Of a stretch of 64,000 nucleotides of DNA, positions 32,831 through 44,842 are shown one piece after another. Each line of letters opens with the position of its first letter. Positions within the stretch are counted from its first letter, which is position 1. The position numbers and the translations under genes are program-made. The notes under the pieces were generated by a model, which did not search any database, had not been told where the DNA came from, and worked only from the letters and a program-made list of their open reading frames with translations. Origin of the DNA: Eonycteris spelaea (lineage: Eukaryota > Chordata > Mammalia > Chiroptera > Pteropodidae); NCBI GenBank assembly GCA_003508835.1, contig PUFA01000066.1, positions 6,032,501 through 6,096,500 on the forward strand. The letters run 5' to 3'.

Positions 32831-34690
32831 CCCGAGTCTTTGTCTGATCGATGGCCAGGATTTCAGTGCTTGGCTCCCAGCAGCTACTCCATTAATAATG
32901 GTTGCCCCATGCCAATACGGACTTACGACCTGAACCAAAGATCGTGCACATTAACTTTTCCGAAGTTAATGTTTTGCACATCATTATTTCATACGACTCA
33001 TTTTTCAGTATGAATCACTCTTCTCTGCATCCAGGGACAGGGCCATCTGTTAATTTGCCGTTGTAATTGTTTCCGCAGATGGGTGTTAAATTATAGACGT
33101 GACCGAAAGACATGGCGGCCCTCGTCACCATCCTTTCTTTGCCAATGGTCTTTTTGCTGTTCATTTTAGAGGACGGACCAATTATTCAGCTTAGAAACCC
33201 CACATAAACTAAACGAATCATCTGCGATGGCGGTTTGAAAGAAACTGGGTTATCCCATGGAGGTTTTTCAGAATGCGAGCCTTGAGGAAACCTGGATGTC
33301 CTTGTGCCCAGGAATCTCGAAGCTAAGCTCCGAAGATTATAAAAGAATATTTCTGGGAAAGGAATGAATGTGCTCACTATATACACCATGGCTGTCTTCA
33401 CATAGCTACGAATTCAGAGAATTCATTTAAATTCTTTTTTTTTTTTTTTTTTTTCCTACAGAACAGTTCCTCGAGCACATCACAGATTTGGGTTAAATTG
33501 TTTTTCCCTGCCAATCAGATGGGTGACAGTGATCAGTGTCAGTGATGTGTCCAGTTTTTGGCATTCTGTATGTTGGCAATGAAAACCACGCCAGGCTACA
33601 CTTAGAACAGAATTTGCCATCTGTGATAAATGTCTACCAATTATTTTTCTTAATTCGAAGTTTGTCACCCGTTTTGATAAAAAGGAGGGCAGCACAGAAT
33701 TTTCATACCTAATGAGGAATTTAAAATACACTTTGACTTTAGAAAATAATGCACCCTGCTTAACAGAAGCTGCGGCTGATGAGCAGCATAATGGACATCT
33801 GTTGCTTTTTCCTACTTGGATTTCATTTCCTATTCTAGAACATCCTTTTACTTTTTCTTGGTAGACCCACCTGTCCCTAGTCCTGCTCCATGTGATTCAG
33901 GTGTGACTGACTCTGCTATTCTGTCTTAGTATCGAGGGGTGGGTCGCGACCAAGGCTGGCCAACAGCGTGGTCTAGTCCAGACCTCTGCGTTTCGGTTCA
34001 GGGATGGGCGAGTAACCCAGGCTGCTCTGGCGAGCCTAAATGCCATGCTTTTCGCAGAAACTACTCATGAGGAAGCATGCTCAGGTTAGTGGGCTAAGAG
34101 CTCCAAGGATGTAGGTCTGGACAGAAGGAACCTCCCTGAAAGCACGTGAAACATGGCAGAAAGGAGAGTTAAAGACTGAGAGAGAGGGGGAGAGAAAGAG
34201 GAAGGTCTGAGAGGAACTTCTTTCTCATAAGAGTGTTCGAATCCTAGATCTAGCTATGCTGAAGGAGAGGCCCACTCACCCAGGCTTTAATTATTTAACT
34301 AATTATTTAAATTATTTTTGTTTAATCTGATTTATGTTTCTTTCCATTTAGACCTCCCCCTCCCCCGCTCCCAAATCACTAATTGCTAGAGTTGAATTTA
34401 CTAAACCCAAAGATAGCTCTCTAATTCTTTAGAACGTGGGCATGAGTTAATCTTGGAACGTAGATGTCTCAGAGACCCAAAGTTTTTAGTTTTATTACAA
34501 GTTTTATATGAGCAATTTATGAATACAATTTCTTATAGCTAAGCACATCCACACTGTCTAAAGAAGATTCTAGGAGCTACATGTGCCAGTAGCTTTGTGA
34601 CATTTCCTGTTCAAAGATGGGATGAAACCAACATTAGGGAAACTCAAACCAAAAAGGCGTTTGTGTTTTCACGTGCGTTTCCAATTTATT
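32831..34690. other. Unassigned unique sequence
   Basis: No gene recognised. A T20 run lies at 33,435-33,454. Around 33,900-34,060 the texture suggests a very old repeat. GTTCGAATCC at 34,235-34,244 looks like a pol III B-box but has no tRNA fold around it. Confidence 0.4.
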
Positions 34691-34695
34691 TCTAG

Positions 34696-34784
34696 CCAAA
34701 CTCCGAAGGCGAGAAGAAGCAGATCACCATATAATCTATCCAATTTCAATTTCAAAAGATGCTGCTGCTGATCAAAGGATGCTC
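34696..34784 (+). CDS. Candidate internal coding exon, gene unknown
   Basis: An 89-nt segment is bracketed by good splice signals. Upstream is a pyrimidine-rich tract ending 'ccaatttatttctag' just before 34,696. Downstream the donor GTGAGT begins at 34,785. Only one of three plus-strand frames is open, with two leading bases and 29 full codons: it begins KLRRREEADHH, continues IIYPISISKDA, and ends DQRML. The other two frames hit stops inside the segment. The charged LRRREE start resembles a juxtamembrane or linker segment, but I do not recognise the protein. No partner exon is identified within the window, as expected if introns are long. It could also be chance or a pseudo-exon. Confidence 0.3.
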
Positions 34785-34992
34785 GTGAGTAGCATATTTC
34801 CATAAAATGAATTTTGACAACTTTCCCCCAAATATGTGTCTTACTTTAGCTTTTGATTTGAAAGGAAAAATGGAGGTTGGCAGGAAAGATAAATGAAAGT
34901 GCTTCTGACGGGGTCCGGGGCGGCCAAGTAGTCTGCGTCTTAGATTTTCTGCGGTTTTCTGAGGCAGGTCTTAGCCTGGCGTTTTTAATCTA
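34785..34992. other. Sequence after the candidate exon
   Basis: If the exon is real, this begins its downstream intron (GTGAGTAGC). No repeat recognised. Confidence 0.3.
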
Positions 34993-35459
34993 GTGTGTGT
35001 GACACCGCTCGACGCATGGGTTCCCTGGAGGAGGCTTCGTATTTCTCCAGAGCAATGGAAGTTCCAGAGGAATGCCCTCTACCCCGGCCCCGATTTAATC
35101 TCGGAAAGGTCAAGCCTGCTGACCTATCATTGTCTGGGTACCCTTCCTATAGCTACAAAGACACAGGAAATCCTTTTAGATGTGATTACCCAGAGTTCCA
35201 CGGGACCACGTGCTTCAGGCAACAGTCCTGGGGGGCCTGGCCCGAGCGACCCACTGGATTGATGTTTTTACCCCGGCACCAAGGTTCGCCTTCCTCTATT
35301 TCAGGTGACCCTCCAAAAATGGTCACGTTAATAATATCTGATTCTTGTGAAAAGTCGCTCTTAATGAACTCCTTGCCAGCACCTGAGAAATGTTCTTGGT
35401 TAGCTGCTTACTATTTATCCTTTCAGAAGTTCACAGCAGACTTACTCACGATTATGTGA
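34993..35459 (+). other. Two overlapping open frames, doubtful coding status
   Basis: Two plus-strand frames stay open together over the first 270 nt. The longer reaches 154 codons (34,995-35,459) and includes an internal MGSLEEASYFSRAMEVPEE segment and GYPSYSYKD. No known domain. It lies 210 nt downstream of the candidate exon. No polyadenylation signal follows in a telling place. Included because it is long for non-GC-rich sequence and adjoins the exon-like segment. Confidence 0.15.
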
Positions 35460-36030
35460 AAAGTCTCTCTGGCTGTTTTGTGATCCAGCTTATAGAGACA
35501 CTGCAGTTGCGAAGCAGGACCGGACCTTAATCATAAATTAAAACAAATAAATAAATAAAAGCACAGGGAGTCATATATAATTTTAATTTTTGAATAGTTT
35601 ACTTCTGGCCTGTATTGAGCAAATAGATTATTTATGATAAATTTGCCCAGTAAATGTTAAGTATTAGTTTACAGCATAGAATCTACCTTGCAGTGGTTCA
35701 AATACCTTTATTAACTTTACATTGCCTGCATTTTACCATCTCCTGTCCAAAATTCAGAACTTCTTTCTGTTCCGTGAGACTAAGTTCAGCCAACATGTAA
35801 TCGTACAGTGACTGACCCCAGATCTCAGCCTTCCTAGCAGTGTAAGAATTCTACCAGAAAACTGGTGACCCCAAATGAATATAGAATATTCATCTATTCA
35901 TTTGATTATGGGCGTTTTAGTCATGTAAAGCTGGACTTGCTTTAGAGATGCAGTGCAGAGCTTCCAATAGAAGGGATAGACACCTTCTAGAATGCATTGC
36001 CTGTCCCAGCTCCTCCTGCTGCGCCCTCCC
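35460..36030. other. Unassigned sequence
   Basis: AT-rich, with a short (AAAT)n run near 35,545-35,560. No gene or repeat recognised. Confidence 0.5.
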
Positions 36031-36034
36031 CGCA

Positions 36035-36395
36035 TGTGTTAGCTCCCTATTCCTGCATGTGGGCATGTAGCAGCTCAACACGACAAAATGCCCATGAATT
36101 CCCGGTTCTCTGGATCAGGAGTCTAGGCACAGCTTAGCTGGATGTCTCTACTTCAGAGTGTCTCATAAGCAGTAATCAAGGTGTTGGATGGACGATCTGC
36201 CCCCAGGTTCACTCACTTGACAGGTTTTAGAAAATTCATCCGGAAGCTGATTCTCGTGGCTCTTGGCAGGTGTCAGGTTCTCTTTGTCTGTGACCTGGAG
36301 TCATCCATTCTGGCCATGCCAGCCTCTCGTGGGGCTTCTCACAATATGGAAACTTGCTTCCCCCGGGGTGGAGGGGGAGGGGAGAGAGAGGAGAA
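36035..36395 (-). repeat. MaLR-type LTR fragment (MLT1 class), antisense
   Basis: 'gttagctccctattcctgca' at the left corresponds to the reverse complement of the MLT1 3' terminus. 'ggttctctggatcaggagtc', 'cacagcttagctggatgtct' and 'ggggcttctcacaatatgg' follow in the order expected for an antisense MaLR LTR. Old and solo. Confidence 0.5.
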
Positions 36396-36580
36396 GAGGT
36401 CACGTCTGATCGTAAGCCAGCCTCCGCGGTGACATCCCATCCCTTCTCCATGTTCTCTTCGTTAGAAGTGAGAGGTTCAGTCTGCACGCAAGGTGAGAGG
36501 ATTGCGTGCAGGTGTGCAGAGCAGAGGTGGGGGTCCCCAGCGTCGACCCGGAGCCCACCTGCCCCAGGCACCAGCGAGCG
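36396..36580. other. Unassigned sequence between LTR and MIR
   Basis: GC-moderate, no feature recognised. Confidence 0.4.
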
Positions 36581-36582
36581 AT

Positions 36583-36806
36583 GAACACTGGGGTCAGACA
36601 GACCTGGGTTTCACTTCCACATCTAGTCCTGGTTAGCGACGTGATTCGGTGAAGTTCCTTAGCATTTCTGAACCTCGGTTTGCTCGTGTATTAAACATGG
36701 GCACAGTAATTCCTTCCTCCCAAGCTTGTAATGGTAATTTTGAGCAGTACCATCACATCAGAAGCCCCTTGTGCAATGCCTGGTGCATCGTAAGTGCTCA
36801 GTGAAG
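36583..36806 (+). repeat. MIR SINE
   Basis: Nearly complete MIR: 'ggggtcagacagacctgggt' (tRNA-like part), 'cctcggtttgctcgtgtatt', 'gcaatgcctggtgcatcgta' and 'agtgctcagtgaa' follow in the right order. Confidence 0.8.
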
Positions 36807-38560
36807 AATATTTTTGCCCTGCTTCTCTCTCTTCTACTTGAAGTCACGTTGAATCCACCAACCTTCCGACCCTGCCGGGTCTTCTGCCTCCCATCGGGAA
36901 GAGCCGAGGTAGCCCAGTAATCCTGTCTGAATTCAGATCCAGGACCCGCCGTCTCCCCGCTGCGTGCACAAAGGCAAACGCATGCCTGTGAGATGCAGTC
37001 CCCCAGTTCCTGGGTGGGAGAGTAAGGGTGGAACTGTCTGTGAGGAGTAAATAAAACACGTGGAGGCTTCAGGTTGTGCCTGGCAGATGATAATCGATCA
37101 GATGTGGCATCTCGCATCTATATTAGGATGAGGATGGGCCTTAGCAAAAGAGAATTGAAAACCTGCTTTGTGGAGCATAATCACACCCAAGATTTCTTCC
37201 CTTTTTCTTTATCCCCAAATTCAGGCTCACAAACTGCCCTGTGTGGACTGGAGGCTGGCTCCTTTTAAGAAAGTGACAATTAGACTAATTTGGGAGGGAT
37301 CCCGGATTTGGACCACAAACCATGAGCATATTCCATAGGCCAAGAGGCAGAGGGAAGTGGAGAAAAGTAGCGATTGATTGTTCCCTGGGGAAATACAGAG
37401 AACAGACAAAGGACACAGCGCGAAGGCAGAGGCACTGCAGGGACCCTGCGGCCGGGTGGACAGAGGACGCTGCGGAAGCTCCTCGCGCCTCTCAGGAGTT
37501 ACGCCCGGATTCCGTTTGAATGTTATGGTTAGCGAGGGTGAGGAAAAGTCCCCTCTGCATGGGGACACAGTGGCTTGTTTCACCTGAGGCAAAGACTGTG
37601 AAATGGCCATTTAAAACCTGTAAATGATGCTCCTCTTCACTTTCTGAGCCCTGGACCTCTTGGCCACCCCATCTAAACTGCCACCCATGAAACCATGTGC
37701 GTCCTGGGGAACACACTGATAAATTCGCGTGCGTCTTTGAAAACGATTTTTCGACCTGTTGTGCACTGTCAGGCTTGTCCAGCATCATGACAAAACCTCA
37801 TGTTGCTCTGAAAGTGAAGTCGTGTAAGCCACAGGATGAACCCCACCTCCGGTGACAACCCCCTAGACGCAGGCGGGGCCGGGTGTGGCATGGAGTTTTA
37901 AGGAAGATGATTCCTACCCTGTGCTTTTGTCCAGGCTCGGTGGCGAGGATGGGGTCCCTTTTTGATTACCCACGTTTACTATCTCCTTATAAACAGCAGA
38001 GGCTGAGCGATTGAAAACGGGGCTCAGGGAATAGAGAGAGACCAAGCGGATTTTCCGCCAAGCACACGAGACGCAGGGTTAACCACGCGGGTTGAGGCGG
38101 ACACACCCAGGACAGTCCACTGTGATCGGACATCCGTCCTGCATCCGGGTGCCAGCAGGCACGCGGGCCTCCACCGCTCCACCTGCATGAGCTGGTCCCT
38201 CCGAGTCCCTTTTCTCTGTGCGGAGCTTCTGAATGAATCACGAAGGGTGATTTCTGGTCCCAAGCCACCGTTCTTCCCTGTGTGCGTGGCGGGCTTTGAA
38301 TTGTTGGCAACTACCTAAAGTCAAGTCGGAGGCAGTAGAGCAGGGATGGTTCAGGTGGGCTCCGGGGTCACACTGGGGTCACACGGGCCCCCCAGCCCTG
38401 GCGTGCAGTCCTGGGGGAGTTTCCCAGCCGCCCTGGGCCGCGGGCGGTGGGTCAGAGGTTAGCGGCTCAATGAGGCAGAGAGCAGGACGCGTTCAGAAGG
38501 GTTTCTCCTCAGATGCCGCCAGCCCGTGGCAGCGCTGAGTTTTAATAATAGCTCTTTATT
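36807..38560. other. Unassigned sequence, CpG-rich toward the right
   Basis: No gene recognised. CpG is frequent at about 38,020-38,540 (for example GCCGCGGGCGGTGGG). Overlapping open frames on both strands carry no domains. Confidence 0.4.
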
Positions 38561-38569
38561 TTGTGCTTT

Positions 38570-39960
38570 TTTTTTTTTTTTTGGCATTTGTAATTATTTC
38601 CTATACATCTGGTAAGTATTAATGTATGTGGATTTGTTTCTGTCATAGTGATTTTTTTGTAAGCTGTCTTGCTTCTACCTTCACCGAAATGTTCCATTAT
38701 TCCTCTGTGTGGTTATTATTCTACATTCTTTTGTGTCTTCCATATTGGAAGTTATGTATTCTGATCCCATTCTAAATTTAATGTGACAATCTTTCCCAAA
38801 TGATTAAATGAATATATAATATTTAAAGTCCAAATACACCCTTACAAAACTATGCCTTTATTCGGTATATTATTTTTGTCATTTAACCCAATCACTTAGA
38901 CATTGTTATCATTTTATATTGACAGTGTTTGTTTAGATATGCTTGCCTTTCTCAATTTTTCCATCAATTCTTCTTGTACTTCAGACCTTCCTTCTAGGAG
39001 ATATTTAAAACATGATACAGGATTTTAAAGCACATCCTTTGTAATTTTCTTTAATAAAACCCTGCTTGTAGTAGAAGTCCTTGTTTTTGTTCACATAAAA
39101 ATGACTTTATTTCCATTTTTCTTCATGAAATATGATTCCACTAGTACAAGCTATCTCAGTCTAGAGCTAGTTCTGGTTCTTTGTAAGATTCTCGGTGCTG
39201 CAGAGAAACTGTCACAATAACCCTTTTTTCGGTTGGGCCTGTCATCGTCCCCGACTGCTAATAAGATCTCCTTCCATCTCTCAGTCTTTTCCAGGTTCCC
39301 TCCCCTGTGTCTACGTGGGATTTCTTTTCATTTATTTGCTCTGACATCTTTCTTTGGTTTGAGGATGTAGGTATTATCTCTCAAAATATTTTTACATTAT
39401 CTCAAAATATTTTCCCTCCCTTCTGTTTTTGGGGACTCTGATTAGCTTATACTGGCTCTCTCTCTCCCCCATGTCTCTTAACCTCGATTTCATAATTTTC
39501 ACCTCTGGCTTGCATTTTGAGTAATTATTTCAGATTTTTCTTTTCACTAAATCTTTTTTTTTCCTGTTATGCCTTATTTGCTGTGCAACCACTCCCTTTT
39601 TTCTCAATTTAGTGACCTTTTTTTTTCAATTTTTAAAAGCCTTATTTTCCTCCTTTCTATTCCGATTCTGCTCATTCTGTTTGATATTCCTACTGAATGC
39701 CCCTGCTCTTTCCTTTATTCCATGTCTTTAAGCTTTTTTGCAAAGTTATTTTATGATACATTTCATAATTCTATTACGTGCGTTTCGTGGAGCCTAACTC
39801 CGCTGTTTTGTGCTTGTACTGACCATTACTCTTACGGTTTGTTTCTTTTCATATTTTGTCATCTTTGATTCTAAACTTATACATATTTGATCTTAAGCTG
39901 TGGGAAATTTTGAGCTTAGATCAAGGATGTATTTTTCCAGAGAGAATTCATATTTGTTCT
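38570..39960 (-). repeat. HAL1-like / old L1 5' half, antisense
   Basis: After a T17 run, the plus strand is T-rich and reads like antisense of the ORF1-bearing half of an old L1 or HAL1. Landmarks are 'tccatcaattcttcttgtac', 'cccctgtgtctacgtgggat' and 'tctcttaacctcgatttc'. I cannot find residues of ORF1 good enough to quote. Assignment between HAL1 and L1M is open. Confidence 0.4.
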
Positions 39961-40700
39961 TAACAGAAAACAGGAGGCTTCACGTAGGTGAACTTTAAAA
40001 ACGAACACACAGACAAATTAACTGAAAAAAAAAACCAAAAAACCCTTCCAGGTTCACAGCTTCATCCTGACCTTTGGTGCATTGCTCCATCACCTTGCTA
40101 TTGGCCACATACCCAGTGTCCCAATTATGGCGTTTACGTTCACGTTTTGTCCATAGTGCCATGCAGTTTGCATGTCTTTATTTGTGACATTTTTGCTTTT
40201 ATGCTTATTGTTTCTGTTCTGTGAGAATCTAGAGCCTGCCACACTGCTGTGGGGATCTCCACAGTCTTCCCAGCCAGCACTTGCCTAACTCATATGTTTG
40301 TTTGCTTTGGCTTTTTCTCTCTCCTTTCAAATTCAAAACCTGACAATGGAAAGGGATTCAAGGAAAAACTTGGAATGAATTTATACGAAAGTGAATACGG
40401 CAGATAACTTAAATTTTGCTATGCGTCCATCATTTTTTCATCCACGAAACATTTTCAGGACACCTTTCCTGAGTAGCAGCCATGAGACAGGTGTGGGATG
40501 TACCCAAGGGCAAACAAAACAGACGCAGCCTCTTGTACCGGAAGTAGATCACAAGCCCGAAGCTAAAACAATGTTCCTTTGGAAGATGGGAATGCTTAAT
40601 TTGCAATTTCATTATGTAAAGAATTCCTACTATTCCTGCAAGTAAAAATATCTAGTATTTGTTTAGAATTGTATGATCTAGAGAGAAGGTCTTTTGTTCA
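39961..40700. other. Unassigned sequence
   Basis: This may continue the HAL1-like element to about 40,330. No gene recognised. Confidence 0.4.
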
Positions 40701-40704
40701 GAGA

Positions 40705-40885
40705 GGCCATAGGCGATGAGGTAGAATGAGAAAATCTGGCATGAGGCCCGTATCTACCACTTTCTAGCTCTGAGATCTTTAATCCATGCCTTCATCTCTT
40801 TGGTACTATTTTTATATTTAAGCAATGAAGAGAACACAGGGTTGGTGCAAGCATAGAATTAGATAAGGAATCTGGTTTTATGAGA
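40705..40885 (+). repeat. MIR SINE fragment
   Basis: 'tctaccactttctagctctg', 'gatctttaatccatgcct' and 'ttggtgcaagcatagaatta' follow the central MIR order (the cactt.ctagctgtgtgacc block and beyond). Confidence 0.5.
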
Positions 40886-41480
40886 TGGCATGCAAAGGTA
40901 GGTGATATCCTTTTATTCTACCCACTCCAGAGTTGTTCTGAGAATTTAACCTGTAAGTAACTGGGTCTCACCTGCCTCCACCATCTCCTGAAAACCACTG
41001 GGAGAATAGCATATGCTCTCACTGTCACTGTCACTGTTGCTCAGAAATCTTCATCTTTCAGATCGATCTGGTCCACTTGAAATTGCAAATTAAAAAGGAG
41101 AGAGGACTTTAAAGATAAGTGGGCAATATTTAGTTGATTTATGATGAAGAAATAATCACTGATATCTGATGTTTACCATCTGCATTATTTTCTGTCACCG
41201 AAACAGTAACAAAAACCACTAAAATAATTAATTCGACATGGGAAAAAACATGGGACAACATGTCACTTTAAAAAGATGGGTAAGCTGGATAGAAGAGAAA
41301 AATGTAAAGAAGATCCAGTTTTTTTCTTTAAAATTTCTAACACCTAGCTTGCTATCTGACATATCATAGGCACACAAAATATGTTTTTCGAGCAAAGTAG
41401 AAGTGAAGCAAATGGAAACCATTTCCAGTGACTATCTTTTATTTTACTTTATCACTGTTGTTGTTGCATTTTGAGGAGTC
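40886..41480. other. Unassigned sequence
   Basis: A short CTGTCA trinucleotide-like repeat lies near 41,020-41,038. No gene or repeat family recognised. Confidence 0.45.
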
Positions 41481-41481
41481 A

Positions 41482-41685
41482 ACATGCAGCTTTGCTGAGA
41501 GCCCGGGCTTTGGGCTGGGGTCATACCTTCGAGGAAATATTGGCTGTGTGAGTCAGTGCAAGTGATTTCACATCTCTAAGCCTTTGTTTTCCCTTCAGCG
41601 GATGTAGTGATGCTCCGTGCTCACACGGTTACTGTGAAGTTTAAGGAAGGTAATGTGCATACCATGCTTGCTACCTTGGTCTTCT
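41482..41685 (+). repeat. MIR SINE
   Basis: 'gagcccgggctttgggctgg', 'ttggctgtgtgagtcagtgc', 'cacatctctaagcctttgtt' and 'tcccttcagcggatgtag' match MIR from its tRNA-like part through the core. Confidence 0.7.
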
Positions 41686-42610
41686 TGTGTGTCTTTTTTA
41701 TTCACCACCAGCACCAGCACAGCCATCATCACTAATGTTACTAGTAGCATATTTTCTGGACTTAATCACTCTTCTCACTTTGTCTAAATAAAGGTTGTCA
41801 AGTATTTGATTATAAGAGTACTTGACTATGAGTGAGAATAATTTTTTAATATTCAAATTTTTGTGAACAAGGAATGAGACAGCTAGGATGGGTTTGCTCT
41901 TGGAGAAAAGAGTAAACAACAGCTCTACACCTCGGAATAGTTAGAAAGACAGCAGGGTCCAATATTATTATTGTGGTTGGAATCCAATGATCAACTGTGT
42001 TTAACTGAATAGGGAACCAGAGAGCTAAGATTCAGGGATGTTTTTTTGTTTTGTTTTGTCTTGTTTTTCTAGGCCATATTAGGAAGGGAAAGGAGGGAAA
42101 TGAAGAAAACCTTTGGGGAAAAAGACATATTTTTATGAAGACTTCAATAACATTTTATACCTTGTTGTATGTATTGTAATTCTTTTGCCTGCCTCCCCAC
42201 AAAATCTTTAGTAAAATACTCATTTGTGGCACCTTATAGATTCTTTATACACCTTGATCCCATTAATTTTTAAAAAATCTTTCCTATAATACTTCGATAA
42301 AGAGTGTAAGAATCTAGCAACACTCCAAAATAAAAATAATTTACAATAATATTAAAACTGAGAATATAATGAGCATGTAAGGGGAGGCAGTGGAGAGAAG
42401 AATGGAACCCCTGAGAATCCAGGCAATACTCATGGCTCAAAGGAAATTAAACTTTGATGCCAGTGTCCCAAGAATGTTCTAATATAATCTCCAAACTCTC
42501 AGCCTGAACCTTTAATATTAAAAGCTCATGTTTGCATCGTCGCATTCCTCTACCCTCCTGTTTCCAAAATGGAAATGTATTTTAAGACATTAAGTAAAAA
42601 TTGATCAAAG
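41686..42610. other. Unassigned AT-rich sequence
   Basis: No gene or repeat family recognised. Confidence 0.45.
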
Positions 42611-42614
42611 TAAT

Positions 42615-42735
42615 CATATCACACTTATTTCTTGCCAGATGCCAGGAAATGTGCTGTTTTGCGTCTATTACCTCATTGTGTTTTTCCCAAATGTAGAGCT
42701 ACGATTCAAGCCAGGCCGGTCTATTTTAAACCCCT
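42615..42735 (-). repeat. MIR SINE with internal deletion, antisense
   Basis: 'gatgccaggaaatgtgctgt' and 'gtctattacctcattgtg' are the antisense 3' part of MIR. They pass directly to 'gagctacgattcaagccagg', its antisense tRNA-like part, so the core is missing. Confidence 0.6.
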
Positions 42736-43560
42736 TAAATATCATATTTTAGTGTTTCTTGGTTTCTCCACTCAAACATAAAGGCAGAGAATGAATTTTA
42801 AAGCCAACAGAAAAGAGGGACTTTTAACACCTAAGGTGAGGGAGTAGGCACAGATTTCTGATGGGTTTATAGTATGACTTGGTGGAAATAGGTGTAATTT
42901 GAAATGCAATTAAAGGAATCCGTGAATAAAATGAGAAGAGAAATGGAAATGATACCTTCTGTAGAACACCAGTTGTGCATAACGATGTCATGGGTAAATG
43001 CCCATCTGATAAAGAGGTTTTAATTAAACTAAATAATTTATTATCCATTATATTTCAATGAATTAAAAAGAATATAATCTAAGATGCTTTATTTCTCTGA
43101 AACAGGACTGTATACCATAAATTTAGCACATTATGTGTTCTCAAGCGAAAAAATGTCAGATGAATAAAATGGAGGGGAGATAATAATTTCCATTATATTT
43201 TAACCCTTGGCACAGTCATCCAAATACTTTCCCCTGTACAGAGCTAGACTTACTTTTTCTTGGAATGAAGCTGTTTGAAGACAAGCTCTTTGCAGGGAAA
43301 AATTTTGAATTAAATACAAACCGGAGATATACTTAATGCAATGAGAGATTGCTGTTTATTGTATATTTTATATATGTGCATATGCAAATACCCTTATAAA
43401 TATGCATACATCCTGTATATAATTTTCATATATATATGTGTTTCCACACACGTGTATTACCCACACATTTATGTAGATAAATGAATGTATGTTCACATAC
43501 CTATCAAAGCCACATATGTTCCCTCAGTTTTATTCACCTTTATTTTTAAATTCTTAAATA
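42736..43560. other. Unassigned AT-rich sequence
   Basis: AT/TG-rich, with alternating ATATGTGCATATG-type sequence near 43,370-43,445. No gene recognised. Confidence 0.45.
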
Positions 43561-43564
43561 TTTG

Positions 43565-44065
43565 TAGTTATTTGATATTAAATAAAAGGCATATACCAAA
43601 ATAATACTTAAGTAAAATATAAAGTATTAATTAAAAAAACCCAAATACTGAAATTCCTCTTCCTGATTCCTCTCCTTGCTATTTCTCTCCATAAAGAAAA
43701 CCAGTATTAATAATTTCTTAGGATTTATTTCAGAAAAAAAAATGTTCAAACCAATATGTAGTGTTAGGTGTATTTTTATCTCTGTATATTCTGTTTCTTT
43801 TAAATGCTCATAAATTAGATCATATCATATACATTATTTTGAATCTTGTTTCTTTCACTTAAATCTTTCCCATATCAAGACCCATAAATACATCTTGTTC
43901 TTTAAAACAATGTCTTTTGATTTTTTTAGGAATATAAATTCTACTTTATATATGTCTTCTGTTAAAATGACTATTTCAAATAATTTTCCGATATTTGCTA
44001 TTAAAAACAATGCTATAAAACATTCTCAAGAAATTATTAATAATAATTTCAAACAGTAGAAGTTG
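43565..44065 (-). repeat. Old L1 3'-region remnant (L1M type), antisense
   Basis: 'tctgtatattctgtttcttt', 'ttagatcatatcatataca' and 'cacttaaatctttcccatat' resemble the antisense L1M block in which a 'gcatatgtatttt' part precedes 'tctttccatatcagtac'. The fragment at 46.1 kb is of the same type. Confidence 0.45.
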
Positions 44066-44650
44066 AATTATAAGATGGGAACATTTTAAATTTATTACTG
44101 GCAACTTACCATCCAGACAGAGTTTACCCACTTACACCCATTGATAATGTCTTTCTTTCTATACCTTCACCAGTACTGGGTATGTTATCACTGATTTAAC
44201 AAGACAAGTATTTAATCAAGTTGAGTATTGAAAAATTTTATAAGAATATTTACAACACTTTTTCTTTAAAAAAAAAAGCCACTTTTAAGTACTTAAAGAA
44301 GTAAAATGTAAAGAAATTGATTTTCATACAGTTTTTTCAGGATTATAAGATTCTTATAAGTAAAACATGAATACAAAGTATGATTAATTGGTATCCTAGC
44401 TAGAAAAATGGCTAATTGGAGAAAAGATAATTTAAGGTATTTAAAGCATTTTTTTCTAATAATAAAAACCACTCAAGTTCATAATTAAAATGTAGAAAAT
44501 ACAGGAAAAAAATCAACAAAAGTAAAAAATAATTATAATCTTATTTTCAAGGCATATGTATTTTAAAAAGAATGAAAATATATTCTTTCCTGAGTGATCA
44601 TTTCTTCATGATTTTGCATATATCTTCTGTTTTTCTTTTTACCTCTGTTA
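44066..44650. other. Unassigned AT-rich sequence
   Basis: No feature recognised beyond short A runs near 44,268 and 44,503. Confidence 0.45.
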
Positions 44651-44655
44651 GACCC

Positions 44656-44730
44656 TCTATCTATCTATCTACCTATCAACTATTTATCATCTATCATCTA
44701 TCATTATCTATCATCTATCTACCTATCTAG
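44656..44730. repeat. (CTAT)n imperfect tetranucleotide repeat
   Basis: Runs of CTAT are interrupted by CTAC, CATC and ATTA variants. Likely polymorphic but well decayed. Confidence 0.85.
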
Positions 44731-44787
44731 CCAAACAATAGACACACAGCAGACACAAATAGAAGACACATAATATACATTTATTTT

Positions 44788-44842
44788 TGTGTGTGTATAT
44801 ATATGTGTGTGTATATATATATACATAAATATACATACATGT
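44788..44842. repeat. (GT)n/(TA)n compound repeat
   Basis: Alternating blocks of GTGTGT, ATATAT, GTGTGT, ATATATAT and ATACAT repeats. Confidence 0.85.

Noticed and set aside
34235..34244. GTTCGAATCC resembling a tRNA T-loop / pol III B-box
   Set aside because: No A-box, cloverleaf or acceptor stem can be formed around it.
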